Of a stretch of DNA of 64,000 nt, positions 25,059 through 34,983 are shown piece by piece. The position numbers and the translations under genes are program-made. This DNA is from Mycobacterium avium subsp. avium. Lineage in GTDB: Bacteria > Actinomycetota > Actinomycetes > Mycobacteriales > Mycobacteriaceae. The stretch is from contig NZ_CP046507.1 of NCBI RefSeq assembly GCF_009741445.1, positions 4,030,001 through 4,094,000 of the forward strand, given 5' to 3'. The notes beneath the pieces were generated by a model. The model did not search any database. It worked only from the letters and a program-made list of their open reading frames with translations, and was not told the origin of the DNA. Position 1 is the first letter of the stretch; each line of letters starts with the position of its first letter.

Positions 25059-27430
25059 TCGCCGACGAATCGTTTCCCGTCGACCCCTGGCACGTGCGCG
25101 AGACCCAGCTCAACCTCAACCTGCTGGCCCAGTCGGAATCCCTGTTCACCCTGTCCAACGGGCACATCGGGCTGCGCGGCAACCTGGACGAGGGCGAGCC
25201 CTACGGGCTGCCGGGCACCTACCTGAACTCCTTCTACGAGATCCGGCCACTGCCCTACGCCGAGGCCGGCTACGGCTACCCGGAGGCCGGCCAGACGCTG
25301 GTCGACGTCACCAACGGCAAGATCATCCGGCTCCTGGTCGAGGACGAGCCCTTCGACGTCCGCTACGGCGAATTGCTTTCCCACGAGCGCACTCTCGACC
25401 TGCGCGGCGGAACGCTGACGCGAAGCGCGTACTGGCGCTCGCCCGCGGGCAAAGAGGTCAAGGTGGTCTCCACCCGGCTGGTGTCGCTGGCCCAACGCGG
25501 CGTCGCCGCCATCGAGTACGTCGTGCAAGCCGTCGGCGACTTCGTCCGGGTGACGGTGCAATCCGAATTGGTCACCAACGAGGACCAGCCGCAGACCTCG
25601 GGCGACCCGCGGGTGTCGGCCATCCTGGAGAACCCGCTCGAAGAGGTCGACCACGAAAACACCGACACCGGTGCGCTTCTCATACACCGCACCCGCAGTA
25701 GCGCGCTGATGATGGCCGCCGGCATGGACCACGAAGTCGAGGTTCCCGGACGCGTGGAGGTCAGCACGGATTCGCGGGCCGACCTGGCGCGGACCACGGT
25801 GATCTGCGGGCTGCGCGCGGGACAGAAACTGCGCATCGTCAAATACCTCGCCTACGGGTGGTCGAGCATGCGCTCGCGGCCGGCGCTGCGCGACCAGGTG
25901 GCCGCCGCGCTGCACAGCGCCCGCTACACCGGATGGCCGGGGCTGCTGGAATCGCAACGCAAGTACCTGGACAACTTCTGGGACTGCGCCGATGTCGAGG
26001 TGGAGGGCGACCCCGAATCCCAGCAGGCCGTCCGCTTCGGGCTGTTCCACCTGTTGCAGGCCAGCGCCCGCGCCGAACGCCGCGCGATCGCCGCCAAAGG
26101 GCTCACCGGAACCGGGTATGACGGCCACGCCTTCTGGGACACCGAGGGATACGTGCTGCCGGTGCTGACCTACACCGCGCCGCACACCGTCGCCGACGCG
26201 CTGCGGTGGCGCGCCTCCACCCTGGACCTGGCCAAGGAGCGCGCGGCCGAGCTGGGCCTGGAGGGCGCCGCGTTTCCGTGGCGCACCATCCGCGGACAGG
26301 AATGCTCGGCCTACTGGCCGGCCGGCACGGCGGCCTGGCACATCAACGCCGACATCGCGATGGCCTTCGAGCGCTACCGCATCGTCACCGGCGACGACGA
26401 CCTGGAGGCCGAGTGCGGGCTGCCGGTGCTGGTCGAAACCGCCCGGCTGTGGCTCTCGCTGGGCCACCACGACCGGCACGGCGTCTGGCACCTCGACGGC
26501 GTCACCGGCCCCGACGAGTACACCGCGGTGGTCCGCGACAACGTCTTCACCAACCTGATGGCCGCGCACAACCTGCGCGTCGCGGCCGAGGCCTGCAACC
26601 GCCACCCCGACGGGGCCAAGGCGCTGGGCGTCACCACTGAGGAGACCGCGGCGTGGCGCGACGCCGCCGACGCCGTCAAGATCCCCTACGACTCCGGCCT
26701 GGGCGTGCACCAGCAGTGCGAGGGCTTCACCACCTTCGCGGAATGGGACTTCGAGCACAACACCACCTACCCGCTGCTGCTGCACGAGGCCTACGTGCGC
26801 CTCTACCCGGCGCAGGTGATCAAGCAGGCCGACCTGGTGCTGGCGATGCACTGGCAGAGCCACGCGTTCACGCCCGAGCAGAAGGCCCGCAACGTCGACT
26901 ACTACGAGCCGCGGATGGTGCGCGACTCGTCGCTGTCGGCGTGCACGCAAGCGGTGATGTGCGCCGAGGTCGGGCATCTGGAACTGGCCCACGACTACGC
27001 CTACGAGGCCGCCCTGATCGACCTGCGCGACCTGCACCACAACACCCGCGACGGCCTGCACATGGCCTCGCTGGCCGGCGCGTGGACGGCGCTGGTGTCC
27101 GGGTTCGGCGGGCTGCGCGACGACGAGGGCGTTCTGTCGCTGGATCCCCAACTGCCCGACGGGATTTCGCGGTTGCGGTTCCGGCTGCGGTGGCGCGATT
27201 TCCGGGTCACCGTGGACGTCAACCACGCCGATGTCACCTACACGCTGCGCGACGGGCCCGGCGGCGAGCTGACCATCCAGCACGCCGGCGCCGAGCTGGA
27301 GCTCAGCACCCAGTCCCCGACCACCGTCGCGGTGCGTCCCCGCAAGCCGCTGCTGCCGCCGCCGCAGCAACCGCCGGGCCGCGAGCCCACCCACCGGCGG
27401 GCGGTGTCGCGGTCGTCGCCGGGTCAGTGA
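25055..27430 (+). CDS. Glycoside hydrolase family 65 phosphorylase (Rv3401 type)
   Basis: 791 residues, usual for GH65 disaccharide phosphorylases (maltose, trehalose or kojibiose), which use phosphate to release beta-glucose-1-phosphate. N-terminal beta-sandwich (residues 1-270, ESLFTLSNGHIGLRGNLDEG), (alpha/alpha)6 barrel, then a C-terminal beta sheet domain. The general acid is Glu488 in VTGPDEYT. The phosphate site is a Ser/Gly-containing loop around RDGLHMASLAG. It is translationally coupled to the phosphomutase by a 4-bp overlap, which supports a phosphorolysis path. The tail is Pro-rich and overlaps the convergent TetR gene by 7 bp. Which disaccharide is used cannot be read from sequence. 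Confidence 0.92.
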   Translation: MIADESFPVDPWHVRETQLNLNLLAQSESLFTLSNGHIGLRGNLDEGEPYGLPGTYLNSFYEIRPLPYAEAGYGYPEAGQTLVDVTNGKIIRLLVEDEPFDVRYGELLSHERTLDLRGGTLTRSAYWRSPAGKEVKVVSTRLVSLAQRGVAAIEYVVQAVGDFVRVTVQSELVTNEDQPQTSGDPRVSAILENPLEEVDHENTDTGALLIHRTRSSALMMAAGMDHEVEVPGRVEVSTDSRADLARTTVICGLRAGQKLRIVKYLAYGWSSMRSRPALRDQVAAALHSARYTGWPGLLESQRKYLDNFWDCADVEVEGDPESQQAVRFGLFHLLQASARAERRAIAAKGLTGTGYDGHAFWDTEGYVLPVLTYTAPHTVADALRWRASTLDLAKERAAELGLEGAAFPWRTIRGQECSAYWPAGTAAWHINADIAMAFERYRIVTGDDDLEAECGLPVLVETARLWLSLGHHDRHGVWHLDGVTGPDEYTAVVRDNVFTNLMAAHNLRVAAEACNRHPDGAKALGVTTEETAAWRDAADAVKIPYDSGLGVHQQCEGFTTFAEWDFEHNTTYPLLLHEAYVRLYPAQVIKQADLVLAMHWQSHAFTPEQKARNVDYYEPRMVRDSSLSACTQAVMCAEVGHLELAHDYAYEAALIDLRDLHHNTRDGLHMASLAGAWTALVSGFGGLRDDEGVLSLDPQLPDGISRLRFRLRWRDFRVTVDVNHADVTYTLRDGPGGELTIQHAGAELELSTQSPTTVAVRPRKPLLPPPQQPPGREPTHRRAVSRSSPGQ

Positions 27431-27999
27431 GGGTCGGGGGACCTCAGGATCCGCTCCACCTCGGCGCCGGCCGCCCGGCGTAGCTCGGCGTCGGTCAGCT
27501 CCTCGATCCCCGTCGCCGCCCGCAGGATGGGCGCGAACAGCCGCCAACCGAACTGCAGCGCAAGGGCATTGGCGACGGCCAGGCGCGCGTGCAGCTCGTC
27601 GTCATGCAGCGGCCGCACCCCGTCGAGCAGGGTGGCGATGTTGGGAAAGCGCTTCTGCAGCTGTCCGGCCGGATACCCGTCGAGCACGGTGCGGGCCATC
27701 ACCCGCATCTGCCGGTCCAGTGACTGCTCCACCACCTCCGCGGGCGTGTCGGTCGCCAGCAGGGCGCTCAGGTTGGCGCCCAGATGGTCGAGCACCGCGC
27801 CGACCAGTTGCTCCTTGGTGCCGAAGTGGCGGAACACCAGCCCGTGATTGACCCCGCAGCGCGCGGCGATGTCGCGGATCGACGTCGCGGCTGGTCCCCG
27901 TTCGGCGAACAGATCGGTGGCGGCCTCGAGGATCGCCGCGGCCACTTCCGCCCGGCCGGTGGGCGGTTTCCGGGGACGGGTTGCGGAAGTTGTAGTCAT
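27424..27999 (-). CDS. TetR-family repressor (Rv3405c type)
   Basis: 191 residues. The N-terminal helix-turn-helix is RAEVAAAILEAATDLFAERG with TSIRDIAARCGVNHGLVFRHFGTKEQL (about residues 17-65). The C-terminal helices form the ligand and dimer domain. The ATG lies inside a palindromic operator, and a second copy lies between it and the divergent dioxygenase, so it should repress itself and that gene. In M. tuberculosis, loss of Rv3405c raises Rv3406 and gives resistance to certain DprE1 inhibitors (established knowledge). The ligand is unknown. Confidence 0.93.
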   Translation of the reverse strand: MTTTSATRPRKPPTGRAEVAAAILEAATDLFAERGPAATSIRDIAARCGVNHGLVFRHFGTKEQLVGAVLDHLGANLSALLATDTPAEVVEQSLDRQMRVMARTVLDGYPAGQLQKRFPNIATLLDGVRPLHDDELHARLAVANALALQFGWRLFAPILRAATGIEELTDAELRRAAGAEVERILRSPDPH

Positions 28000-28008
28000 C
28001 TGACTACA
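27991..28008. promoter_or_regulatory. TetR operator copy 1, overlapping the regulator start
   Basis: TGTAGTCATCTGACTACA is an 18-bp palindrome with TGTAGTCA/TGACTACA arms and a 2-bp centre. The CAT of the regulator start codon (27997-27999) lies in it. Its mate is 28017-28034. Confidence 0.85.
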
Positions 28009-28016
28009 GTAGCATT

Positions 28017-28034
28017 TGTAGTCAGTTGACTACA
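28017..28034. promoter_or_regulatory. TetR operator copy 2
   Basis: TGTAGTCAGTTGACTACA has the same 8-bp arms as copy 1 and is 26 bp further on, about 2.5 turns. TAGCAT (28010-28015) between the copies fits a -10 element for the dioxygenase gene, so bound repressor would block transcription. Confidence 0.85.
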
Positions 28035-28073
28035 CCCGTTTTGGGTCCCCTCTTCGAGCCAAGGACGACGACA

Positions 28074-28967
28074 ATGACAGGTCAGATAACCGTCACCAAG
28101 CTGGGCAGCCGGATCGGCGCCCGGGTGGACGGGGTGCGCCTCGGCGGCGACCTCGACGACGCCACGGTCGAGCAGATCCGCCGCGCGCTGTTGACCCACA
28201 AGGTGATCTTCTTCCGTCACCAGCACCACCTCGACGACTCCCGGCAGCTCGAGTTCGCCAGGCTGCTGGGCACCCCCATCGGGCACCCGGCCGCCTCGGC
28301 GCTGGCCGCCAAGCACCTTCCGGTGATCACGCCCATCGACTCCGAGTATGGCAAGGCCACCCGCTGGCATACCGACGTGACGTTCGCCGCCAACTATCCG
28401 GCGGCCTCGATCCTGCGGGCGGTCACCCTGCCCAGCTACGGCGGCTCGACGCTGTGGGCCTCCACGGTCGCGGCCTACCAGCAGCTGCCCGAGCCGCTGC
28501 GGCACCTGACCGAAAACCTGTGGGCGCTGCACACCAACCGCTATGACTACGTGCGCACCGACCCCATGAACGACACCCAGCGGGCGTTTCGCCAGGCGTT
28601 CGAGAAGCCGGACTTTCGCACCGAGCACCCCGTGGTGCGGGTGCACCCGGAGACCGGGGAGCGCGCCCTGCTGGCCGGGGATTTCGTGCGCGGTTTCGTC
28701 GGCCTGGACGGCCACGAGTCCAGCGTGCTGCTGGAGCTACTGCAGCGGCGAATCACCATGCCGGAGAACACCGTTCGCTGGAGTTGGGCGCCGGGGGACG
28801 TCGCCATGTGGGACAACCGCGCCACCCAGCACCGGGCGATCGACGACTACGACGACCAGCCCCGGCTGATGCACCGCATCACGTTGATGGGCGACGTGCC
28901 GGTCAACGTGCACGGCGAGCGCAGCCGGGTGATCAGCGGCGCCCCGCTCGAGGTGCTGGCCAGCTAG
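28074..28967 (+). CDS. Fe(II)/2-oxoglutarate alkyl sulfatase-type dioxygenase (Rv3406)
   Basis: 297 residues of the TauD family. M. tuberculosis Rv3406 cleaves alkyl sulfate esters oxidatively, and it also inactivates carboxyquinoxaline-type DprE1 inhibitors. Iron ligands are His and Asp of RWHTDVTFAANYP (about residues 100-110) and the distal His of RATQHRAIDDYD (about 260); the nearby R of LMHRITLMGD binds 2-oxoglutarate. Start ATG at 28074 (MTGQITVTKLGSRIGARVDGV) was chosen over a TTG that lies in the operator. Control is by the divergent TetR gene. The last codons form half of a 22-bp palindrome with the end of choD. Confidence 0.93.
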   Translation: MTGQITVTKLGSRIGARVDGVRLGGDLDDATVEQIRRALLTHKVIFFRHQHHLDDSRQLEFARLLGTPIGHPAASALAAKHLPVITPIDSEYGKATRWHTDVTFAANYPAASILRAVTLPSYGGSTLWASTVAAYQQLPEPLRHLTENLWALHTNRYDYVRTDPMNDTQRAFRQAFEKPDFRTEHPVVRVHPETGERALLAGDFVRGFVGLDGHESSVLLELLQRRITMPENTVRWSWAPGDVAMWDNRATQHRAIDDYDDQPRLMHRITLMGDVPVNVHGERSRVISGAPLEVLAS

Positions 28968-28979
28968 CGCTAGCTGGCC
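28958..28979. terminator. 22-bp perfect palindrome across two convergent stop codons
   Basis: The 11-bp arm GGCCAGCTAGC is followed at once by its exact reverse complement GCTAGCTGGCC. The arms hold the final Ala-Ser-stop codons of the dioxygenase and of choD, so each strand ends its gene in the same hairpin. Only 2 bp separate the genes. A bidirectional terminator or clash point is inferred. Confidence 0.7.
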
Positions 28980-30706
28980 GAGCTGACCGGCTTGGTCGGT
29001 GTCCAACGCAGCGCGCCCGGCGCCTCGGCCGGGACCACCGGCGCCTTGGGCGCGATCGGATCCAGCCGCCGATACGGCTCGCCCTGCGCGGGGCGCTGGT
29101 CGTTCTCGCCGTTGTTGGGCCACAACGCCGCCGCCCGCTCGGCTTGGGCGGTGATGGACAGCGAGGGGTTGACGCCCAGGTTGGCCGAGATGGCGGCGCC
29201 GTCCACCACATACAGCGTCGGGTAGCCGTAGACCCGGTGGTAGGGGTCGATGACGCCGCGCTCGGCGTCCTGGCCGATCACCGCGCCGCCCAGGAAGTGG
29301 GCGGTGAGCGGGATATTGAACAGCTCCCCCCATGTGCCGCCGGCCACGCCGTCGATCTTGGCGGCGATGCGCCGGGTGACCTCGTTGCCGACCGGGATCC
29401 AGGTGGGGTTCGGCTCGCCGTGGCCCTGTTTGCTGGTGTACCAACGGATTCCGAGCCTGCCGCGCTTGGTGAAGGTGGTGATCGAGTTGTCCAGGTGTTG
29501 CATCACCAGCGCGATCAGGGTGCGCTCGCTCCACTGGTGGACATTGAGCAACCGCATCAACCGGCGCGGATCCTCGCGGGCCTGGTCCAGCAACTGCTTC
29601 CAGCGCGGCACGTCGGTGCCCTGCGGGCCGGCGCCGTCGGTCATTAGCGTCTGCAGCAGACCCATCGCGTTGGAGCCCTTGCCGTAGCGGACCGGCTCGA
29701 TGTGGGTGTCCGGCGTCGGATGGATCGACGACGTGATGGCCACCCCGTGCGTCAGGTCCAGGTTGGGGTCGACCTCAAGCTTGCCGGCGCCGACGATGGA
29801 CTCGGAGTTGGTGCGGGTCAGCACGCCCAGCCGGTTGGACAGCCGGGGCAGCCGGCCCTCGTCGCGCATCTTGAACAGCAGATGCTGGGTGCCCCAGGTG
29901 CCGGCGGCCAGGATCAGGTGCTTGGCGGTGTAGGTGCGCCTGTCGCGGCGCACCCAGCTGCCGGTGCGCACCGTGCGGACCTGCCACAGCCCGTCCGGGC
30001 GTTGCTCGAACGCCTTCACCGTCGTCATCGGAAGCACTTGCGCCCCAGCCGATTCCGCGAGACCCAGGTAGTTCTTCAGCAGGGTGTTCTTGGCGCCGTA
30101 GCGGCAGCCGGTCATGCAGCAGCCGCACTCCAGGCAGCCGGTGCGTTCCGGCCCGGCGCCGCCGAAGTACGGGTCCGGCACGGTCTTGCCGGGGGCCTTG
30201 GTGCCGTCGGGGCCGAAGAACACTCCGACCGGGGTGGGCACGAACGTGTCGCCGCAGCCCATCTCGTCGGCGACCTCTTTGACGATCCGGTCGGCGTCGG
30301 TGAAGGTCGGGTTGGTCACCACGCCCAGCATCCGCTGGGCCTGGTCGTAGTGCGGCATCAGCTCGTCGCGCCAGTCGGTGATGTGCGCCCACTGCTGGTC
30401 TTTGAAGAACGGCTCCGGCGGCACGTAGAGGGTGTTGGCGTAGTTCAGCGAGCCGCCGCCCACCCCCGCGCCGGCCAGGATCAGCACGTTCTTGAGCGGG
30501 TGGATGCGCTGGATGCCGTAGCAGCCCAGCTTCGGTGCCCACAGGAACTTGCGCAGGTCCCAGGATGTCTCGGCGAAATCCTCGTCGGCGAACCGGCGGC
30601 CGGCCTCCAGCACGCCCACCCGGTAGCCCTTCTCGGTCAGCCGCAACGCGCTGACGCTGCCCCCGAAACCCGAACCGATGATTAGGACGTCGTAATCCGG
30701 CTTCAT
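28970..30706 (-). CDS. choD: Cholesterol oxidase ChoD
   Basis: 578 residues, the same as I recall for M. tuberculosis ChoD. It is a GMC-type FAD oxidoreductase named for oxidation of cholesterol to cholest-4-en-3-one. Seen: N-terminal FAD motif DVLIIGSGFGGSVSALRL with VLEAGRRF, VLILAGAGVGGGSLNYAN, a Cys-rich GCLECGCCMTGCRYGAKN segment, AAGTWGT, and the C-terminal FAD block VVDGAAISANLGVNPSLSITAQAERAA. No signal peptide is visible. Its physiological role in cholesterol breakdown is debated. In M. tuberculosis vapBC47 lies between it and Rv3406; here the two genes abut. Confidence 0.95.
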   Translation of the reverse strand: MKPDYDVLIIGSGFGGSVSALRLTEKGYRVGVLEAGRRFADEDFAETSWDLRKFLWAPKLGCYGIQRIHPLKNVLILAGAGVGGGSLNYANTLYVPPEPFFKDQQWAHITDWRDELMPHYDQAQRMLGVVTNPTFTDADRIVKEVADEMGCGDTFVPTPVGVFFGPDGTKAPGKTVPDPYFGGAGPERTGCLECGCCMTGCRYGAKNTLLKNYLGLAESAGAQVLPMTTVKAFEQRPDGLWQVRTVRTGSWVRRDRRTYTAKHLILAAGTWGTQHLLFKMRDEGRLPRLSNRLGVLTRTNSESIVGAGKLEVDPNLDLTHGVAITSSIHPTPDTHIEPVRYGKGSNAMGLLQTLMTDGAGPQGTDVPRWKQLLDQAREDPRRLMRLLNVHQWSERTLIALVMQHLDNSITTFTKRGRLGIRWYTSKQGHGEPNPTWIPVGNEVTRRIAAKIDGVAGGTWGELFNIPLTAHFLGGAVIGQDAERGVIDPYHRVYGYPTLYVVDGAAISANLGVNPSLSITAQAERAAALWPNNGENDQRPAQGEPYRRLDPIAPKAPVVPAEAPGALRWTPTKPVSSAS

Positions 30707-30762
30707 CGCACCAGTATGGCCTTACCCGCCGGTAACAAGCCAGGGGCCTCCGGCCGCCGCGC

Positions 30763-30790
30763 CCGAGCGTCACGCTGGCGTGACGCTCGG
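30763..30790. repeat. Hairpin 1 between guaB3 and choD
   Basis: CCGAGCGTCACGC (30763-30775) and GCGTGACGCTCGG (30778-30790) are perfect 13-bp arms with a 2-bp centre. A terminator for guaB2-guaB3 or an operator is possible. Confidence 0.65.
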
Positions 30791-30791
30791 C

Positions 30792-30821
30792 GCCGGCCGT
30801 CGCGCCAGCGTGACGGCCGGC
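30792..30821. repeat. Hairpin 2 between guaB3 and choD
   Basis: GCCGGCCGTC (30792-30801) and GACGGCCGGC (30812-30821) pair perfectly around GCGCCAGCGT. It shares the GCCAGCGTGACG core with hairpin 1 when read on the appropriate strand, so the two may derive from one duplicated element. Confidence 0.6.
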
Positions 30822-30825
30822 CGGT

Positions 30826-30861
30826 GGCCCAAGGCGCAAGGGCGGCCCAAGGCGGAAGGGC
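30826..30861. repeat. 18-bp tandem direct repeat
   Basis: GGCCCAAGGCGCAAGGGC (30826-30843) is followed directly by GGCCCAAGGCGGAAGGGC (30844-30861), with 17 of 18 identical. A partial third unit follows. It ends 14 bp before the guaB3 stop. Confidence 0.7.
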
Positions 30862-30875
30862 GCCTCAAGGCGCGA

Positions 30876-32003
30876 CTAGCTGCCGACCGTCAGGCCCACC
30901 TTCTGGAATTCCTTGAGATCGCAGTAACCGGCCTTCGCCATCGACCGGCGCAGCCCGCCGACCAGGTTCAGCGAGCCGAACGGGTCGTCGGACGGCCCGT
31001 TGAGCACCTGGCGCAGCGGCGGGCGCTCCCCGATCGCGACCTGCAGCAGCGCGCCGCGCGGCAGCGACGGGTGCGCGGCGGCGGCCGGCCAGAACCAGCC
31101 CTCGCCGAGCGCCTCGGCGGCCTCGGCGAGCGGGGTGCCCAGCACCACCGCGTCGGCGCCGCAGGCGATCGCCTTGGCCAGCTCGCCGGAGGTGTGGATG
31201 TCGCCGTCGGCCAGCACGTGCACGTAGCGGCCGCCGGTCTCGTCGAGGTACTCCCGGCGCGCGGCGGCGGCGTCGGCGATCGCGGTGGCCATTGGCACGC
31301 TGATGCCCAGCACCTCGTCGCTGGTGGTCACGCCGCGGGTGGCGCCGTAGCCGACGATGACGCCGGCGGCGCCGGTGCGCATCAGGTGCAGCGCGGTGCG
31401 GTGGTCCTGCACGCCGCCGGCGACCACCGGCACGTCGAGCTCGGAGATGAAGGTCTTGAGGTTCAGCGGCTCGCCGTCGCTAGCCACTCTTTCGGCGGAG
31501 ACGATGGTGCCCTGGATGACCAGCAGGTCGATGCCGGCCTGCAGCAGGACCGGGGTGAGCGCCTGGGCGTTTTGCGGGCTGACCCGCACCGCGGTGGTCA
31601 CCCCGGCCTCCCGGATGCGGGCGACGGCCGAGCCCAGCAGGTCGGGGTTGAGCGGCGCGGCGTGCAGCTCCTGCAGCAGCCGGATCGCCGCGGAGGGTTC
31701 GGGTTCCTTGCTGGCGGCCTCGACCAGCTGAGCGATCTTGGCCTCGACGTCGGCGTGCCGGCCGATCAGGCCCTCGCCGTTGAGCACGCCCAGGCCGCCG
31801 AGTCGGCCCAGCTCGATGGCGAACTCCGGTGACACCAGCGCGTCGGTCGGGTGCGCCAACACCGGGATCTCGAACCGGTAGGCGTCCAGCTGCCAGGCCG
31901 TCGACACGTCCTGCGAGGAGCGGGTGCGCCGGGAGGCCACGATGCTGACTTCGCTCAGTTCATAGCTGCGACGGGCGGTGCGGCCCATCCCGATCTCGAC
32001 CAT
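30876..32003 (-). CDS. guaB3: GuaB3, IMP dehydrogenase/GMP reductase-like protein
   Basis: 375 residues, TIM barrel of the IMPDH/GMPR superfamily without the CBS pair. Seen: an actinobacterial N-terminus MVEIGMGRTARRSYEL, PVLAHPTDALVSPEFA, LNLKTFISELDVPVVAGGVQDHRTALHLMRTGAAGVIVGYG and LADGDIHTSGELAKAIACGADAVVLGTPLAEA. The GSICTT catalytic cysteine loop of true IMPDH is not evident, so activity as IMP dehydrogenase is doubtful. The biological role of GuaB3 is not settled. It lies 7 bp after guaB2 on the same strand and is probably cotranscribed. Confidence 0.93.
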   Translation of the reverse strand: MVEIGMGRTARRSYELSEVSIVASRRTRSSQDVSTAWQLDAYRFEIPVLAHPTDALVSPEFAIELGRLGGLGVLNGEGLIGRHADVEAKIAQLVEAASKEPEPSAAIRLLQELHAAPLNPDLLGSAVARIREAGVTTAVRVSPQNAQALTPVLLQAGIDLLVIQGTIVSAERVASDGEPLNLKTFISELDVPVVAGGVQDHRTALHLMRTGAAGVIVGYGATRGVTTSDEVLGISVPMATAIADAAAARREYLDETGGRYVHVLADGDIHTSGELAKAIACGADAVVLGTPLAEAAEALGEGWFWPAAAAHPSLPRGALLQVAIGERPPLRQVLNGPSDDPFGSLNLVGGLRRSMAKAGYCDLKEFQKVGLTVGS

Positions 32004-32010
32004 GTGGGCC

Positions 32011-33606
<1,596 letters not shown>

Positions 33607-33767
33607 CAGTGGGGTCCTCCATACGATGCGGGGTGAGAGACCCATCCTATCGGCTCGGCCGCCCCGGCAGTCCGCTTGCTCGGGCGCGCCGCGCGGGCCA
33701 AACGGAACCCGAACGGCGGGTTGCTCCCTGCTGGCGTTATCCCGGCCGGGCTGCGTAGGCTAGAGGC

Positions 33768-34181
33768 GTGCGCGACCACCTCCCACCGGGTTTGCCGCCC
33801 GATCCTTTCGCCGACGACCCCTGTGATCCGTCGGCGGCGCTGGATGCCGTCGAGCCGGGACAGCCGCTGGATCAGCAGGAGCGGATGGCCGTCGAGGCCG
33901 ACCTCGCCGATCTGGCCGTGTACGAGGCGCTGCTGGCGCACAAGGGTATTCGCGGACTCGTGGTGTGCTGCGACGAGTGCCAGCAGGACCACTACCACGA
34001 CTGGGACATGCTGCGGGCCAACCTGCTGCAGCTGTTGATCGACGGCACCGTGCGCCCGCACGAGCCCGCCTACGACCCCGAGCCGGATGCCTACGTGACG
34101 TGGGATTACTGCCGGGGCTACGCCGACGCCTCACTCAACGAGGCGACGACGGACGCCGACGGCTTCCACCGCCGGCACTGA
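33768..34181 (+). CDS. DUF5319 family conserved actinobacterial protein (Rv3412)
   Basis: 137 residues of unknown function. The N-terminus is acidic and Pro-rich (PPGLPPDPFADDPCDPSAALD); the core is VEADLADLAVYEALLAHKGIRGLVVCCDECQQDHYHDWDMLRANLLQLL. Cys67, Cys68, Cys71, His75 and His77 could form a small metal site (inference). GTG start at 33768. It is divergent from guaB2 and convergent with rsdA, with one base between stops. Confidence 0.88.
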   Translation: MRDHLPPGLPPDPFADDPCDPSAALDAVEPGQPLDQQERMAVEADLADLAVYEALLAHKGIRGLVVCCDECQQDHYHDWDMLRANLLQLLIDGTVRPHEPAYDPEPDAYVTWDYCRGYADASLNEATTDADGFHRRH

Positions 34182-34182
34182 T

Positions 34183-34983
34183 TCACTGATTCGGATTCAC
34201 CGGCGCCACCGCGGGTGGCTGGCCGTGGTGGTGATGCTTGCCCGCTGACGGGCTCGGCGACGGGGTCGACGCGGGCGCCGGACTGAGCGGGGCGGGCGGT
34301 GCCGCCGGGGTCGGCGCGATCGACGCGGCCGGCGGGGGCGCGGCCGGCACGGCGACCGACGGGGCCATCGAGGGGGCCGCCGCGGGCAGCGTCGCGTTGG
34401 GGTTGCGCGAATCTACCTTGGCGTTGAGCAGGTTCAGCTGCGTCATCAGGTCCTGTTTGGTGGCCGGGTCGTCGATCGAGGCGACCAGGCTGCTCACCTC
34501 GGTCAGTTGAGCGCGGGCCTGGTCCCACTGCCCCTTGTCGATCGATTCGGCCACCTTGGCCAGGTCGGCCTTGGCCGCCAGCATGACCTGGTCTTTTTCG
34601 TTGACCCGCGGCTGGTCGAAGAACATCGCGTGCAACCCGTACAGGGTGCTGCCGGGGCGGGCCTCGACCACCATCGCGCCGAAGCCGCTGAGCAGCATCA
34701 GGGTGGCCGCGACGGACCCCACCACGGCCAGGCCGCGGTGGCCGCGGCGGCGTTCGGCCAGGCCGGCGCGCAGCGCGTTGACCGCCTCCTCGGGCGTCAC
34801 CAACGCGCTGGCCGGCGGCCACCGCAGGTTGTCGCGCCAGTCCTCCAGCAGGGTGGTCAACATCTGGAAGTCGGGGTCGTCGGGGTCCTCGACCTGTCCC
34901 CGGGGAACCGGCCGGCGCTGGGCGAGCGCATCGAGGAGCAGGTCGGTGCGGGCGAATTCATCCAGGGATTCAGGCACAGTCAC
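34183..34983 (-). CDS. rsdA: Anti-sigma-D factor RsdA
   Basis: 266 residues. A cytoplasmic N-terminal sigma-binding region (1-80, SLDEFARTDLLLDALAQRRP), one membrane helix (about 84-106, GLAVVGSVAATLMLLSGFGAMVV), then an extracytoplasmic region with repeats of KADLAKVAESI and AQLTEVSSLVASI and a long Pro/Ala tail ending KHHHHG. In M. tuberculosis RsdA holds SigD and is degraded after cleavage to release it. Start is GTG at 34983, overlapping sigD by 14 bp, so the pair is coupled. Confidence 0.9.
   Translation of the reverse strand: MTVPESLDEFARTDLLLDALAQRRPVPRGQVEDPDDPDFQMLTTLLEDWRDNLRWPPASALVTPEEAVNALRAGLAERRRGHRGLAVVGSVAATLMLLSGFGAMVVEARPGSTLYGLHAMFFDQPRVNEKDQVMLAAKADLAKVAESIDKGQWDQARAQLTEVSSLVASIDDPATKQDLMTQLNLLNAKVDSRNPNATLPAAAPSMAPSVAVPAAPPPAASIAPTPAAPPAPLSPAPASTPSPSPSAGKHHHHGQPPAVAPVNPNQ

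Larger units (their letters stand above)
30707..30875. other. choD-guaB3 gap with two hairpins and a tandem repeat
   Basis: 169 bp upstream of choD and downstream of guaB3 (both minus strand). It contains a 13-bp-arm hairpin, a 10-bp-arm hairpin and two 18-bp direct repeats, listed separately. No gene is seen. Confidence 0.6.

Noticed and set aside
24689..27547. 952-codon open frame on the minus strand
   Set aside because: Opposite the phosphomutase and GH65 genes, which have clear motifs. The composition is that of a mirror frame.
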